Of a stretch of 64,000 nt of DNA, positions 52,860 through 61,257 are shown piece after piece. Both the position numbers and the translations under genes were made by a program. Below the pieces are notes generated by a model. That model made no database searches, was not told the origin of the DNA, and worked only from the letters and a program-made list of their open reading frames with translations. The stretch's first letter is position 1; each line of letters opens with the position of its first letter. The DNA comes from Pseudomonas beijingensis. GTDB taxonomy: Bacteria > Pseudomonadota > Gammaproteobacteria > Pseudomonadales > Pseudomonadaceae. Where the stretch lies: contig NZ_CP117425.1 in NCBI RefSeq assembly GCF_030687295.1, positions 806,001-870,000 of the forward strand, given 5' to 3'.

Positions 52860-53489
52860 TCAGTGGCTGGACAGTAAGGACGCTGCGCCCGCGCCGCCAA
52901 ACAGCCCGGCACTGATGCGGTTGAACCAACTCTGGCCTCTGCCCGTGCGCAAATACCGCGCCGCGCCATGGGCGCCGAGGCCGTAGGCAAGCTTGCACAG
53001 CAGGTCGAGTACGGTCCAGGTGGCGATCATGATCAGCAGTTGTGGCAGGAACGCGTGTTCGGCGCTCAAAAATTGCGGCAGGAAAGCGGCGAAGAACAGG
53101 ATGTCTTTCGGGTTGCTCGCACCCAACACGAACGCCCGCCCGAAGAGGGCGCGAAAGCGCGGGACGGCAGCGGCCTGGGGCACTTCGGCGCCTTGGGAGG
53201 GTTGGCGCGATTGCTGCCAGCTCTGCCAGGCCAGGTAAAACAGGTACAGGGCACCGACGATCTTCAGGGCGCTGAACAACTGCTCCGAGGCCATCAACAA
53301 TGCGCCGAGCCCCAGCGCCGAAGCGCTCAGCAGGCAGATCGATGCGATCACCCCGCCGAGGAATGCCGGGTACGAGCGGCGCAGACCGTAGTTCAGGCTA
53401 TTGCCGATCATCAACAACGACAACGGGCCGGGGATGAGGATCACCACCAAGGCGGCGCCACTGAACAACAGCCAGGTTTCCAGATTCAT
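52860..53489 (-). CDS. LysE/RhtB-family exporter
   Basis: A 209-aa membrane protein with about six TM helices and the family motif IPGPLSLLMIGNSLNYGLRRSYPAFLGG near the N terminus. LysE/RhtB proteins export amino acids or homoserine lactone-like compounds. ATG 53489 has GGAG upstream. The frame is open farther upstream through the neighbouring permease gene, but that is a shadow. It follows the NCS2 permease gene after a terminator, so it is probably independent. Confidence 0.88.
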   Translation of the reverse strand: MNLETWLLFSGAALVVILIPGPLSLLMIGNSLNYGLRRSYPAFLGGVIASICLLSASALGLGALLMASEQLFSALKIVGALYLFYLAWQSWQQSRQPSQGAEVPQAAAVPRFRALFGRAFVLGASNPKDILFFAAFLPQFLSAEHAFLPQLLIMIATWTVLDLLCKLAYGLGAHGAARYLRTGRGQSWFNRISAGLFGGAGAASLLSSH

Positions 53490-53508
53490 TGCTTTGCTCC
53501 TGATGTAC

Positions 53509-53533
53509 AAAAGCCTCACCCGAGGGGTGAGGC
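53509..53533 (-). terminator. Terminator after the NCS2 permease gene
   Basis: GCCTCACCC-loop-GGGTGAGGC forms a perfect 9-bp stem followed, on the minus strand, by TTTT. It lies 18 bp past the permease stop. Confidence 0.75.
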
Positions 53534-53551
53534 AGGTGGATACGGTATCGC

Positions 53552-54901
53552 TTACAAGAAGATGAACTTGGCGATGAAGATCGCGCAGAGCACCCACAGG
53601 CTGACGGAGATTTCCTTGTGTTTTCCGGTGCCGGCCTTGAGCACCACATAGGTGATGAACCCCAGGGCGATACCGTCGGCGACCGAGAACGTCAGGGGCA
53701 TCATGATGGCCGTGACGATGGCTGGAATGCTGTCGGTTGGTTCGTCCCATTCGATGTGGGCCATGCCGCCCATCATCAGCATGGCGACGTAGATCAAGGC
53801 CCCGGCCGTGGCATAGGCCGGGATCATCCCGGCCAGCGGTGCGAAGAACATGGCGGCAATAAATAGCACACCGACGGTCACGGCGGTAAGCCCCGTGCGG
53901 CCACCGGCGGCCACACCGGCGGCGCTTTCCACGTAACTGGTCACCGGCGGCACACCGACCATGGCGCCGAATACGCTGGAGGCGCTGTCGGCTTTCAAGG
54001 CGCGGGACAGGTTCTCGATCTTGCCATCGGCCTTCACCAGGCCGGCGCGCTGGGCAACGCCCATCAAGGTGCCGGCGGTGTCGAACATGTGCACGAACAG
54101 GAAGGCCAGCACCACGCTGATCATGCTGATGTTGAACACCCCGGCCACGTCCATCGCCATCCAGGTCGGGGCCAGGCTCGGTGGGGTCGACATGACGCCG
54201 TTGTACTGCACCAGTCCCAGGCCCCAACCGGCCAGGGTCACGGCAATGATGCTGATCAGGATCGCCCCGAACACGCGGTGATAACTGAGCACGGCGATCA
54301 TCAGGAAGCACACCGCGGCCAGCAACGGACCGGGTTCACGCAACGAGCCAAGCTTGATCAGGGTGGCGGGGCTGTCGACGATGATCCCGGCGGTTTTCAG
54401 GCCGATCAGCCCGAGGAACAACCCGACCCCCGCGCCCATGGCGAAGCGCAGGCTCACCGGAATGCTGTTGAGCAGCCACTCGCGCACCCGTGACAGGGTC
54501 AAGAACATGAACAGCACACCGGAAATGAACACCGCGCCCAACGCGGTTTCCCAGTTGTAGCCCATGGTGCCGACCACGGTGTAGGTGAAGAAGGCGTTCA
54601 GGCCCATGCCCGGTGCCAGGCCCACCGGCCAGTTGGCGTACAGGCCCATCAACAGGCAGCCCAGGGCGGCGGCGATGCAGGTGGCGACGAACGCGGCACC
54701 GTGATCGATGCCGGCGTCGGCCATGATGTTGGGGTTGACGAAGATGATGTAGGCCATGGTGATGAAGGTTGTCAGGCCGGCAATCAACTCGGTCTTCACC
54801 GTGGTGCCATGCAAGCTGAGTTTGAAGAGGCGTTCCAGCCAGCCACTGCGTAGTGGCGGCGAGAGGTCCAGCGTCCGGGCGTCGGGTTTGCGGCTTTCCA
54901 C
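53552..54901 (-). CDS. NCS2-family purine permease (AzgA/GhxP type)
   Basis: A 449-aa transporter with about 12-14 TM segments. Signatures are TFITMAYIIFVNPNIM, GLAPGMGLNAFFTYTVVG, FLFVHMFDTAGTLMGVA and VPPVTSYVESAAGVAAGGRTGL. These place it in the adenine/guanine/hypoxanthine branch of NCS2 proton symporters. GTG 54901 has GAGGAG upstream. The purine-cluster palindrome TTGTATACAA is 141 bp upstream, so it probably feeds the PuuD pathway through hypoxanthine/guanine to urate. Confidence 0.92.
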   Translation of the reverse strand: MESRKPDARTLDLSPPLRSGWLERLFKLSLHGTTVKTELIAGLTTFITMAYIIFVNPNIMADAGIDHGAAFVATCIAAALGCLLMGLYANWPVGLAPGMGLNAFFTYTVVGTMGYNWETALGAVFISGVLFMFLTLSRVREWLLNSIPVSLRFAMGAGVGLFLGLIGLKTAGIIVDSPATLIKLGSLREPGPLLAAVCFLMIAVLSYHRVFGAILISIIAVTLAGWGLGLVQYNGVMSTPPSLAPTWMAMDVAGVFNISMISVVLAFLFVHMFDTAGTLMGVAQRAGLVKADGKIENLSRALKADSASSVFGAMVGVPPVTSYVESAAGVAAGGRTGLTAVTVGVLFIAAMFFAPLAGMIPAYATAGALIYVAMLMMGGMAHIEWDEPTDSIPAIVTAIMMPLTFSVADGIALGFITYVVLKAGTGKHKEISVSLWVLCAIFIAKFIFL

Positions 54902-55041
54902 AGCGAGTACTCCTCAAGAGTCTTATTGTTATTTCCAGCACCGCAAACGCCCTGGGGGTGGCCGCGATGCGTTGAGGCAGGTAAGGCTGGCGAAGTATGT
55001 TGACCTGTTGGTCAGGAACTCGCACGAAGCGAATTATGCTT

Positions 55042-55051
55042 TTGTATACAA
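55042..55051. promoter_or_regulatory. TTGTATACAA palindrome upstream of the NCS2 permease gene
   Basis: The identical perfect 10-mer found at 46485-46494 in the puuE-uraH promoter region, in an AT-rich patch (55030-55080). Two independent perfect copies, both at purine genes, are unlikely by chance. Confidence 0.65.
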
Positions 55052-55120
55052 ATAATGCAAATAATGTTTTCTGTGTTGTCGACGAAATGTCTGGCGATAG
55101 GGATATATCACCCATGCGGA

Positions 55121-55219
55121 CGCTATCGCGAGCAAGCTCGCTCCCACAGTGGGGTGGGGTGAATGCAAGAATTGGGTTCAACCATGAACCCTGTGGGAGC
55201 GAGCTTGCTCGCGATAGCG
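55121..55219. repeat. Two REPs in reverse-forward order
   Basis: A reverse REP ending GCTCCCAC at 55147 and a forward REP GTGGGAGCGAGCTTGCTCGCGAT starting at 55193, 45 bp apart, between the frameshifted marR and the NCS2 permease promoter. The rest of 54902-55234 contains only the palindrome above. Confidence 0.85.
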
Positions 55220-55234
55220 TCGGATCAGGTGCCT

Positions 55235-55673
55235 TCAGTCACTGGATTTGCCCAGTGCCAGGTTCACCGCCAACCACCCATTCACCGCCGCCTCCCCAGC
55301 CTCGGCAAACACCCGCTCCAGCAATTTCACCTGCTCGCGCCGCAACGCCTGCTCGAACCGCTCGCCCTCGGCCGTCAGTTCCAGCAGCCGCTTACGCTTG
55401 TCAGTCTCGGACGCAACGCTGTTCACCAGGTGCATTTCCATCAACTGTCGCAGCGGCATGTTCAGCGCCTGCTTGCTCACTCCGAGCAGGGCCAGCAATT
55501 CCTTCACGCTCAAGGACGGATAGCGGGCGATGAAAAAGACGATGCGCTGGTGGACCCTGCTCAACCCACGACGCTCGAGCATTTTCATCGGCCTTGGCGG
55601 TGAACGCCTGATAACCGAAGAAAAACGCTTCCATGGCCATTTGTTGGGAGGTTGGGTTTTTAAGGTCAAGCAT
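55235..55673 (-). pseudogene. MarR-family regulator with a +1 frameshift
   Basis: The first 30 residues (MLDLKNPTSQQMAMEAFFFG through FTAKADE) are in one frame from ATG 55673 and the rest (MLERRGLSRVHQRIVFF through VNLALGKSSD) is in another. Removing one A from the AAAA run (TTTT at 55582-55585 on the plus strand) joins them as ADE-MLERRG, giving a typical 145-aa MarR/winged-helix protein (LLALLGVSKQALNMPLRQLM is the recognition region). As read, translation from ATG 55673 goes out of frame; ATG 55588 could still give the C-terminal 117 residues. Either a recent mutation, phase variation or a sequencing error. Confidence 0.8.
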
Positions 55674-55706
55674 ATTGACGTATCCAGAGAGGTCGGAGTA
55701 ATTTCG

Positions 55707-55721
55707 GTCAATCAGTTTGAC
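55707..55721. promoter_or_regulatory. Palindrome in the marR/aminotransferase divergent promoter
   Basis: GTCAA-TCAGT-TTGAC, an inverted repeat with 5-bp arms, lies 34 bp from the marR start and 34 bp before the aminotransferase start. It is placed as a MarR operator would be. Confidence 0.45.
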
Positions 55722-55754
55722 TCATTCTTCCAGCGACCCGCTACAGGTGACCCC

Positions 55755-56921
55755 ATGGCTTTTTCCGAACGTGTCTCGCGCCTCAAAAGTTCTTTGATTC
55801 GAGAAATCCTCGCGGCGGCGCAGCGCCCTGAAGTGATGTCGTTCGCCGGCGGCCTGCCAGCCGAAGCCATGCTGCCGAAGGTGGAATGGGCGGCCATGCC
55901 GTTGTCCATGGGGCAGTACGGCATGAGCGAAGGCGAACCGGCCCTGCGCGAAGCCCTGGCGGCTCAGGCGCGGGCATTGGGCGTGGTCTGTGAGGCGAGT
56001 CAGGTGTTGGTGGTCAGCGGCTCCCAGCAAACCCTCGACCTGGCGGCCAAGTTGCACATTGACGTGGGCACCGAAGTGATGCTCGAAGCGCCGACGTATC
56101 TGGCGGCGCTGCAGATTTTCCAGTTGTTCGGCGCCGACTGCATCACCGTGCCCCTGGAGGCCGATGGCCCGGATCTGCATCAGTTACGGGCCCGGCTGGA
56201 GCGGCATCGGCCTGCGTTCATCTACCTGATTCCGACGTTCCAGAACCCCTCGGCGGTGCGCTACAGCGAGGCCAAGCGCGACGCGGTGGCAGCTTTGCTG
56301 GATGAGTTCGGCGTCACCCTGATCGAGGACGAACCCTACCGCGAGCTGACGTTCGATGGCGGCAGTGCCACGCCGATCGTCAGTCGCTTGAAGAAAGCCA
56401 GCTGGATCTACACCGGCACCGTGTCGAAAACCCTGTTGCCGGGGCTGCGGGTGGGCTATCTGATCGCCAGCCCGGATTTGTTCCCGCACCTGCTGCGGCT
56501 CAAGCAATCGGCGGACCTGCACACCAATCGCATCGGTCAGTGGCAGGCGCTGCAATGGATCGGCACCGAGCAGTACCGCAGCCATTTGAGTGAATTGAGG
56601 GATTTCTACCGGGACCGTCGCGATCGGTTCCAGGTGGCGTTGCTAAAGCATTTCTCTGATATCGCGGACTGGAACGTACCCCAGGGTGGATTGTTTTTCT
56701 GGCTGACCCTCAGGCAACCGCTGGACACCCGCACCTTGCTCGCCGCCGCACTGGCGGCCGACGTTGCGTTCATGCCGGGGGAGCCGTTCTTTCCTGAACC
56801 GGACCAGCATCCAGGGCACCTGCGCTTGAACTTCAGCCACATTGATCCGGCGCGGCTGGATGAAGGGCTCAAGCGGTTGGCGGGGGTGGTGCGGGAGGCG
56901 TTGGCGGTAAAAGCGGCTTGA
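55755..56921 (+). CDS. PLP-dependent aminotransferase, class I/II
   Basis: A 388-aa fold-type I aminotransferase. Residues: MSFAGGLPAEAMLP near 30, GSQQTLDLAAKL for phosphate binding near 90, PTFQNPSAV (Asn contacting PLP) near 167, DEPYREL (Asp contacting the ring nitrogen), and the Schiff-base lysine in YTGTVSKTLLPGLRVGY near 230. It is of the MocR-aminotransferase/2-aminoadipate group but has no DNA-binding domain. Divergent from the broken marR, which probably controlled it. ATG 55755 is the conserved start. Confidence 0.9.
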   Translation: MAFSERVSRLKSSLIREILAAAQRPEVMSFAGGLPAEAMLPKVEWAAMPLSMGQYGMSEGEPALREALAAQARALGVVCEASQVLVVSGSQQTLDLAAKLHIDVGTEVMLEAPTYLAALQIFQLFGADCITVPLEADGPDLHQLRARLERHRPAFIYLIPTFQNPSAVRYSEAKRDAVAALLDEFGVTLIEDEPYRELTFDGGSATPIVSRLKKASWIYTGTVSKTLLPGLRVGYLIASPDLFPHLLRLKQSADLHTNRIGQWQALQWIGTEQYRSHLSELRDFYRDRRDRFQVALLKHFSDIADWNVPQGGLFFWLTLRQPLDTRTLLAAALAADVAFMPGEPFFPEPDQHPGHLRLNFSHIDPARLDEGLKRLAGVVREALAVKAA

Positions 56922-56952
56922 TATCAGGGGCTTTGTGGTGGCTGTCCGGGCC

Positions 56953-57050
56953 CCATCGCGAGCAAGCTCGGCTCCCACAGGGGACGGTGGTGAATACAAA
57001 TCTAGCGTTCACCAAGGCCTACTGTGGGAGCCGAGCTTGCTCGCGATGGG
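56953..57050. repeat. REP pair, reverse-forward order, variant core
   Basis: Reverse REP (ATCGCGAGCAAGCTCGGCTCCCAC) and forward REP (GTGGGAGCCGAGCTTGCTCGC), both with one extra base in the stem, 45 bp apart, between convergent genes. Confidence 0.85.
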
Positions 57051-57075
57051 GGCCTCCCCAGCCACCACAAAACCA

Positions 57076-57447
57076 TCAGGCTGCAGAGAACCGCTTATCC
57101 AGATACTCAATAATCACCTTGGACTCATACATCCAGGTGGTCTTGCCATCTTCTTCAATACGCAGGCACGGCACTTTGATCCTGCCGCCTTGCTCCAGCA
57201 GCGTCTGGCGATCCTGTTCGTTGTTTTTCGCATCGCGCAGGGCCACCGGCACGTTGAGACGGCGCAGGGTGCGGCGGGTCTTCACGCAGAACGGGCAGGC
57301 GTGGAATTGATACAGCGTCAGGCTGCGGGCGGCCTGGTCGACCTGGGCCTGGGCCGCGGCCGGGCGCTGTTTCTTGCCGGGGCGGGTGATGAAGTCGATG
57401 AAGATAATGAGCTGGCCCAAGCCAACTCGAAGCGCTTTGACGATCAC
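57076..57447 (-). CDS. Glutaredoxin/GST-N-like thiol protein
   Basis: A 123-aa protein. An N-terminal hydrophobic segment (LGQLIIFIDFI) may anchor it in the membrane; residues about 48-120 form a thioredoxin-fold glutaredoxin domain with the active site CPFCVKT (CPxC) and the cis-proline in IKVPCLRIEEDG. It ends with an IIEYLDKRF helix typical of the GST N-domain. Likely glutathione-dependent oxidoreductase. GTG 57447 is chosen; the extended frame to 57528 covers the folE terminator. Confidence 0.85.
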   Translation of the reverse strand: MIVKALRVGLGQLIIFIDFITRPGKKQRPAAAQAQVDQAARSLTLYQFHACPFCVKTRRTLRRLNVPVALRDAKNNEQDRQTLLEQGGRIKVPCLRIEEDGKTTWMYESKVIIEYLDKRFSAA

Positions 57448-57510
57448 GGTATTCAGCCTCGCGGCAGGGAAGAAGAGGGCGCGCAGCTTACCTGATTTTT
57501 CACCGGGCGA

Positions 57511-57538
57511 AAAAAAACCGGCGATCAACGCCGGTTTT
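57511..57538 (-). terminator. Terminator downstream of folE
   Basis: AAAACCGGCG-TTGAT-CGCCGGTTTT followed by a T tract on the minus strand (eight Ts in total), 15 bp after the folE stop. The stem is nearly symmetrical, so it may work in both directions. Confidence 0.88.
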
Positions 57539-57552
57539 CTTCAAGCGACGGG

Positions 57553-58098
57553 TTACTTGATGAGGCTGAGGAATTCGCTGCGAGTGGCGGCGTTTTCCCG
57601 GAACTCGCCGAGCATCACCGAAGTGATCATCGAGGAATTCTGCTTTTCCACACCGCGCATCATCATGCACATGTGCTTGGCCTCGATCACCACCGCCACG
57701 CCCAAGGCGCCGGTCACTTGCTGGACCGCGTCGGCGATCTGGCGGCTGAGGTTTTCCTGGATCTGCAGGCGACGGGCATACATGTCGACGATGCGCGCGA
57801 CTTTCGACAGCCCCAGCACCTTGCCACTCGGGATATAGGCCACGTGGGCCTTGCCGATGAAAGGCAGCAGGTGGTGTTCGCACAACGAGTACAACTCGAT
57901 GTCCTTGACCAGCACCATCTCGCTGTTGTCGGAGCTGAACAAGGCACCGTTGGTGACTTCTTCCAGGGTCTGTTCATAACCGCGGCAGAGGTACTGCATG
58001 GCCTTGGCAGCGCGCTTGGGCGTGTCGAGCAGGCCCTCGCGGGAAACGTCCTCGCCCAGTTGGCCGAGAATCGCGGTGTAATTCTGTTCCAGAGACAT
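57553..58098 (-). CDS. folE: GTP cyclohydrolase I
   Basis: A 181-aa homodecameric enzyme making dihydroneopterin triphosphate from GTP, the first step of folate and pterin synthesis. Zinc and catalytic residues are in [21 protein letters not shown] and the C-terminal cysteine in [14 protein letters not shown] 58098 gives [11 protein letters not shown]; the longer frame to 58173 overlaps the neighbouring region and is not conserved. It follows the Smr gene in the same direction. Confidence 0.95.
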   Translation of the reverse strand: MSLEQNYTAILGQLGEDVSREGLLDTPKRAAKAMQYLCRGYEQTLEEVTNGALFSSDNSEMVLVKDIELYSLCEHHLLPFIGKAHVAYIPSGKVLGLSKVARIVDMYARRLQIQENLSRQIADAVQQVTGALGVAVVIEAKHMCMMMRGVEKQNSSMITSVMLGEFRENAATRSEFLSLIK

Positions 58099-58180
58099 GA
58101 AACTACCTGTGGGATGGGATTTTACGCAAAGGGCAAGGGTACGGTGGCGGACACGGCGCTGCAAGCTCGGCAAGCGAGGG

Positions 58181-58738
58181 CTACTCGTCGCGACCTTCCA
58201 TCATGGTGCGCTTGAGCATCACGTAGACCGCCCCGGCGCCGCCGTGTTTCGCTTGGCAGGAGGTGAAGCCCAGCACTTGCGGGTGCTGGCGCAGCCAGGT
58301 GTTGACGTGGCTCTTGATCATCGGTCGCTTGCCGTCCAGGCGCACGGCTTTGCCATGGGTGACGCGTACGCAACGGATTTCGAACTTGGTGGCTTCGGCC
58401 AGGAACGCCCAAAGGGTTTCCCGGGCCTTTTCGACGCTCATGCCGTGCAGGTCTAGGCTGCCTTCGAAGGGGATCTGGCCGACCTTCAGCTTGCGCATCT
58501 GGCTTTCCTGGACGCCGTCGCGCGCCCACATCAACTCGTCTTCCGGGCCGACGTCGATCACGAACTGATCGGACAAACCGTCCACGGTCGTGGCGTCGGT
58601 GCGCACGGTGGCGGCTTGGCGCAGCTTGGCGATTTGCGCGCGATCGGCCTTGGGCTTGCCGGTCTCGGCACGGTCGTGTTTGATCGGTTTTACGCCCTGG
58701 ATCGCACTTTTGAACAGGGAAAAGTCGTCGTCTTGCAT
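58181..58738 (-). CDS. Smr-domain protein
   Basis: A 185-aa protein. The C-terminal Smr domain (residues about 95-175) has [33 protein letters not shown] and the closing [10 protein letters not shown]. Smr domains of this stand-alone type (as in YdaL/SmrA/SmrB) are RNA endonucleases; SmrB acts on mRNA at collided ribosomes. The N-terminal 90 residues are charged and linker-like. ATG 58738 (MQDDDFSLF) is the family start. Confidence 0.88.
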   Translation of the reverse strand: MQDDDFSLFKSAIQGVKPIKHDRAETGKPKADRAQIAKLRQAATVRTDATTVDGLSDQFVIDVGPEDELMWARDGVQESQMRKLKVGQIPFEGSLDLHGMSVEKARETLWAFLAEATKFEIRCVRVTHGKAVRLDGKRPMIKSHVNTWLRQHPQVLGFTSCQAKHGGAGAVYVMLKRTMMEGRDE

Positions 58739-58811
58739 GTCAGCCTCCGCGAAGCCGGCCAGTTTACCCAACTCTGGCGGGATCAGGCGCGACAAAACGT
58801 CGAGTGGCGGA

Positions 58812-59132
58812 TCAGTCGTGCTTTTTCATCAGGTGCGGAGCCATGGCCAGCTCCAGGGATTGGCGGGCGCGACGGCGGCAGCGGCGCCAGAGCCAGACGC
58901 CCAACAGCAACACGAAAAGACCGACTGCCAGGATGATCGCCGAACCCAGTGGGGTGGCATTCAACTCGCCCAATGCGGGTGGACGGCCCAGCAAGCTGGC
59001 CGCACCGGCCATGGCCAGCAGCACACCGAGTGTTGCCAGCAGCGCAGCGATCGCCGCGCCAAAACGAAACCGCCAGTTGCTCGGGCCCTTGGGCCGCAAG
59101 CGACGTGCGTCAAAACCATCGGATAACTTCAT
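58812..59132 (-). CDS. Small membrane protein, unknown
   Basis: A 106-aa protein with two TM helices (residues about 22-43 and 61-82), a basic N terminus (DARRLRPKGPSNWRFRF) and a strongly basic stretch after the second helix (RRCRRRARQ), so both ends are probably cytoplasmic. The ATG at 59132 follows AGGTCGG. Function unknown. It precedes the Smr gene by 73 bp and may be cotranscribed. Confidence 0.65.
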   Translation of the reverse strand: MKLSDGFDARRLRPKGPSNWRFRFGAAIAALLATLGVLLAMAGAASLLGRPPALGELNATPLGSAIILAVGLFVLLLGVWLWRRCRRRARQSLELAMAPHLMKKHD

Positions 59133-59262
59133 TCCGACCTTCCTCAATGGGTATCGGCCCTTCGACCGGAAGATATTCGGGTTGTTCCTGAGGCTAGGGT
59201 AATTGCAGCAAATGAGAGGCTTTTGCGGATGAGCGGCAGGGAGGGCCGCTCATCAAGGCGCA

Positions 59263-59853
59263 TCAGATGAAGTCGCGGGTCAGGGCCAGGGTGGCGAAGT
59301 TGTCGGCCATGATCGCCATTTCGGTCTGCTGAACGTGCTCGGCACTGAGGACACCGCCTTTGTACGGCAGATCGCGCGTGGCGCAGGCGTCCTCCACCAG
59401 GGTGCAGCGAAAGCCCAGGTTCTTGGCGGCGCGCACGGTGGTGCTGACGCTGGAATGGCTCATGAACCCGCACACGATCAGGTCCAGGGGGCCGAAGTCT
59501 TCCAGGCGCTTTTTCAGCTCGGTGCCGTGGAAGGCGCTGGGCAGCAACTTTTCGACCACGGTTTCGTCGCTCAGGGGTTCGAGGCCGGCAATGAACTCCC
59601 CGCGTTCGCCTTGTGGATCGAACAGCCCGCCATGGGTGCCCAGGTGGCGCACATGCACGATCGGGCGACCGGCTGCACGGGCCGCGCCGAGCAGTTGCTT
59701 GATGTTCGCGACGGCTGCATCCATGCCGCTCAGGGCCAGGGGCCCGGCGAGGTATTCCTTCTGGGCATCGATGATGATCAAGGTCGCTTGACTCAGATTG
59801 GCCGCTGCATAACCACGGCCGCTGAGTTGAAACATCGTTTTTGGAACGGACAT
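59263..59853 (-). CDS. Isochorismatase-fold hydrolase with Ser in the catalytic Cys position
   Basis: A 196-aa isochorismatase/cysteine-hydrolase fold protein. The catalytic Asp (LIIIDAQKEYL) and Lys (VVEKLLPSAF) are present, and the cis-peptide region is CGFMSHSSVSTTVRAA. At the place where amidohydrolases have Cys (pattern HxCV) this protein has Ser (HSSV). True isochorismatases also lack the Cys, so it may be a hydrolase of a vinyl ether or a non-amidase. Single gene. Confidence 0.85.
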   Translation of the reverse strand: MSVPKTMFQLSGRGYAAANLSQATLIIIDAQKEYLAGPLALSGMDAAVANIKQLLGAARAAGRPIVHVRHLGTHGGLFDPQGERGEFIAGLEPLSDETVVEKLLPSAFHGTELKKRLEDFGPLDLIVCGFMSHSSVSTTVRAAKNLGFRCTLVEDACATRDLPYKGGVLSAEHVQQTEMAIMADNFATLALTRDFI

Positions 59854-60107
59854 TCTGGGGCTCCTTCGAGTGGGGCTTTTGCGACATTGTCCTCTGGCTG
59901 AGCGGTTCTGTGAATCGCTTCCATCGCAAGGGCCGCCGTTGCTGGCCTACAGCCTTGTCAAGATGCTCGTCTCGTTCAATAGGCGGTGCAAAAAACGGAT
60001 AAATCCTACGATTGGTCCAGCGCTTTTCGTTCGCCATCGAGGCGTGTTTGGGTGGGGCCGCGTTTGGCTGGTAGACTCGCCCGTCGATTTTTCTGGAGTT
60101 TGCCGCC

Positions 60108-61016
60108 GTGATCACTTCCCGTCTCCGTACCCTGCGCGACCATATCCGTTGGGCCGTCAGCCGTTTCCATGGGGAGGATCTGTTTTTCGGCCATGGCACC
60201 GACAATGCGTGGGATGAAGCTCGGCAACTGGTGTTGGGTGCGTTGCACCTGCCGTGGGAAATCGCCGACAGCTACCTGGACTGCCGTCTTGAAGACGAAG
60301 AACTGGTGCATGTGCAGCGTCTGCTGCGTCGGCGCATTGCCGAGCGCATCCCGACGGCCTACCTGTTGGGTGAGGCCTGGTTCTGCGGAATGTCGTTCAT
60401 CGTCGATGAGCGCGTGCTCATTCCGCGCTCGCCCATCGGTGAGCTGATCGAAAACCGTTTCGAGCCTTGGTTGGGCCAGGCACCGGCCCGGATTCTCGAC
60501 TTGTGCACCGGTTCCGGCTGCATCGGCATTGCCTGTGCCTATGAATTCCCGGAGGCCGAGGTGGTGCTGGCCGACCTGTCGTTCGAAGCACTGGAAGTGG
60601 CCAACCAGAACATCGAGCGCCACGGCGTCGACGAGCGCGTGTTCACCGTTCAGGGGGATGGTTTCGAAGGTCTGCCGGGGCAACGTTTCGACCTGATCGT
60701 GTCGAACCCGCCCTACGTTGATGCGGAAGATTTCGCCGACATGCCGCAGGAGTACCAGCACGAACCGGAGCTGGGCCTGGCCTGTGGCGACGACGGCTTG
60801 AACCTGGTTCGCCGGATGCTGGCCGAGGCGGCCGATCATCTGACCGAGAAAGGGCTGTTGATTGTCGAGGTGGGCAACAGCCAGGTGCACGTCGAGGCGC
60901 TGTACCCGGAAGTCGATTTCGCCTGGCTCGACTTCGAGCGTGGTGGCCATGGCGTGTTCATGCTCAGTGCCGAGCAGTGCCGCCAGTATCAGGCGGTGTT
61001 TGCTTCGCGGGTTTGA
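60108..61016 (+). CDS. prmB: Ribosomal protein L3 glutamine methyltransferase PrmB
   Basis: A 302-aa SAM-dependent methyltransferase. The SAM motif is [16 protein letters not shown], the glutamine-binding motif is SNPPYVD, and the N-terminal helical domain ([14 protein letters not shown]) matches PrmB/PrmC. PrmB methylates a glutamine of large-subunit protein L3. It lies upstream of aroC on the same strand, as in many proteobacteria, here separated by two opposite-strand genes. Start is GTG 60108; its ribosome site is weak. Confidence 0.93.
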   Translation: MITSRLRTLRDHIRWAVSRFHGEDLFFGHGTDNAWDEARQLVLGALHLPWEIADSYLDCRLEDEELVHVQRLLRRRIAERIPTAYLLGEAWFCGMSFIVDERVLIPRSPIGELIENRFEPWLGQAPARILDLCTGSGCIGIACAYEFPEAEVVLADLSFEALEVANQNIERHGVDERVFTVQGDGFEGLPGQRFDLIVSNPPYVDAEDFADMPQEYQHEPELGLACGDDGLNLVRRMLAEAADHLTEKGLLIVEVGNSQVHVEALYPEVDFAWLDFERGGHGVFMLSAEQCRQYQAVFASRV

Positions 61017-61088
61017 TTGCTGCGACCGCTTTTGTGGCTTCAAAGGCTCAAAATAGTACTTGCCAGATTTACGACTGCTGCGCAGCCG

Positions 61089-61112
61089 AGCGGGAGCAAG
61101 CTCCCTCGCCAC
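61089..61112. repeat. Half copy of the second REP-like family
   Basis: GAGCGGGAGCAAGCTCCCTCGCCA matches one arm of the inverted repeat at 19321-19455. Confidence 0.65.
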
Positions 61113-61146
61113 GGGATTGTCCGCATTTTTCCGCCGCAACCCTACT

Positions 61147-61233
61147 GTGGGAGCGAGCTTGCTCGCGATGGCGTCGGATCAGCAGCATGGAAGTTGACTG
61201 ATTCACCGCTATCGCGAGCAAGCTCGCTCCCAC
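61147..61233. repeat. REPIN
   Basis: Inverted REP pair between the convergent prmB gene and the tail-anchored unknown. Confidence 0.88.
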
Positions 61234-61257
61234 AGGGTTACTCACGCGCTGTTGGGT

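Noticed and set aside
52860..54311. A possible 483-aa fusion upstream of the LysE exporter
   Set aside because: The extra 270 residues are the out-of-frame NCS2 permease gene; the LysE start at 53489 has its own ribosome site.
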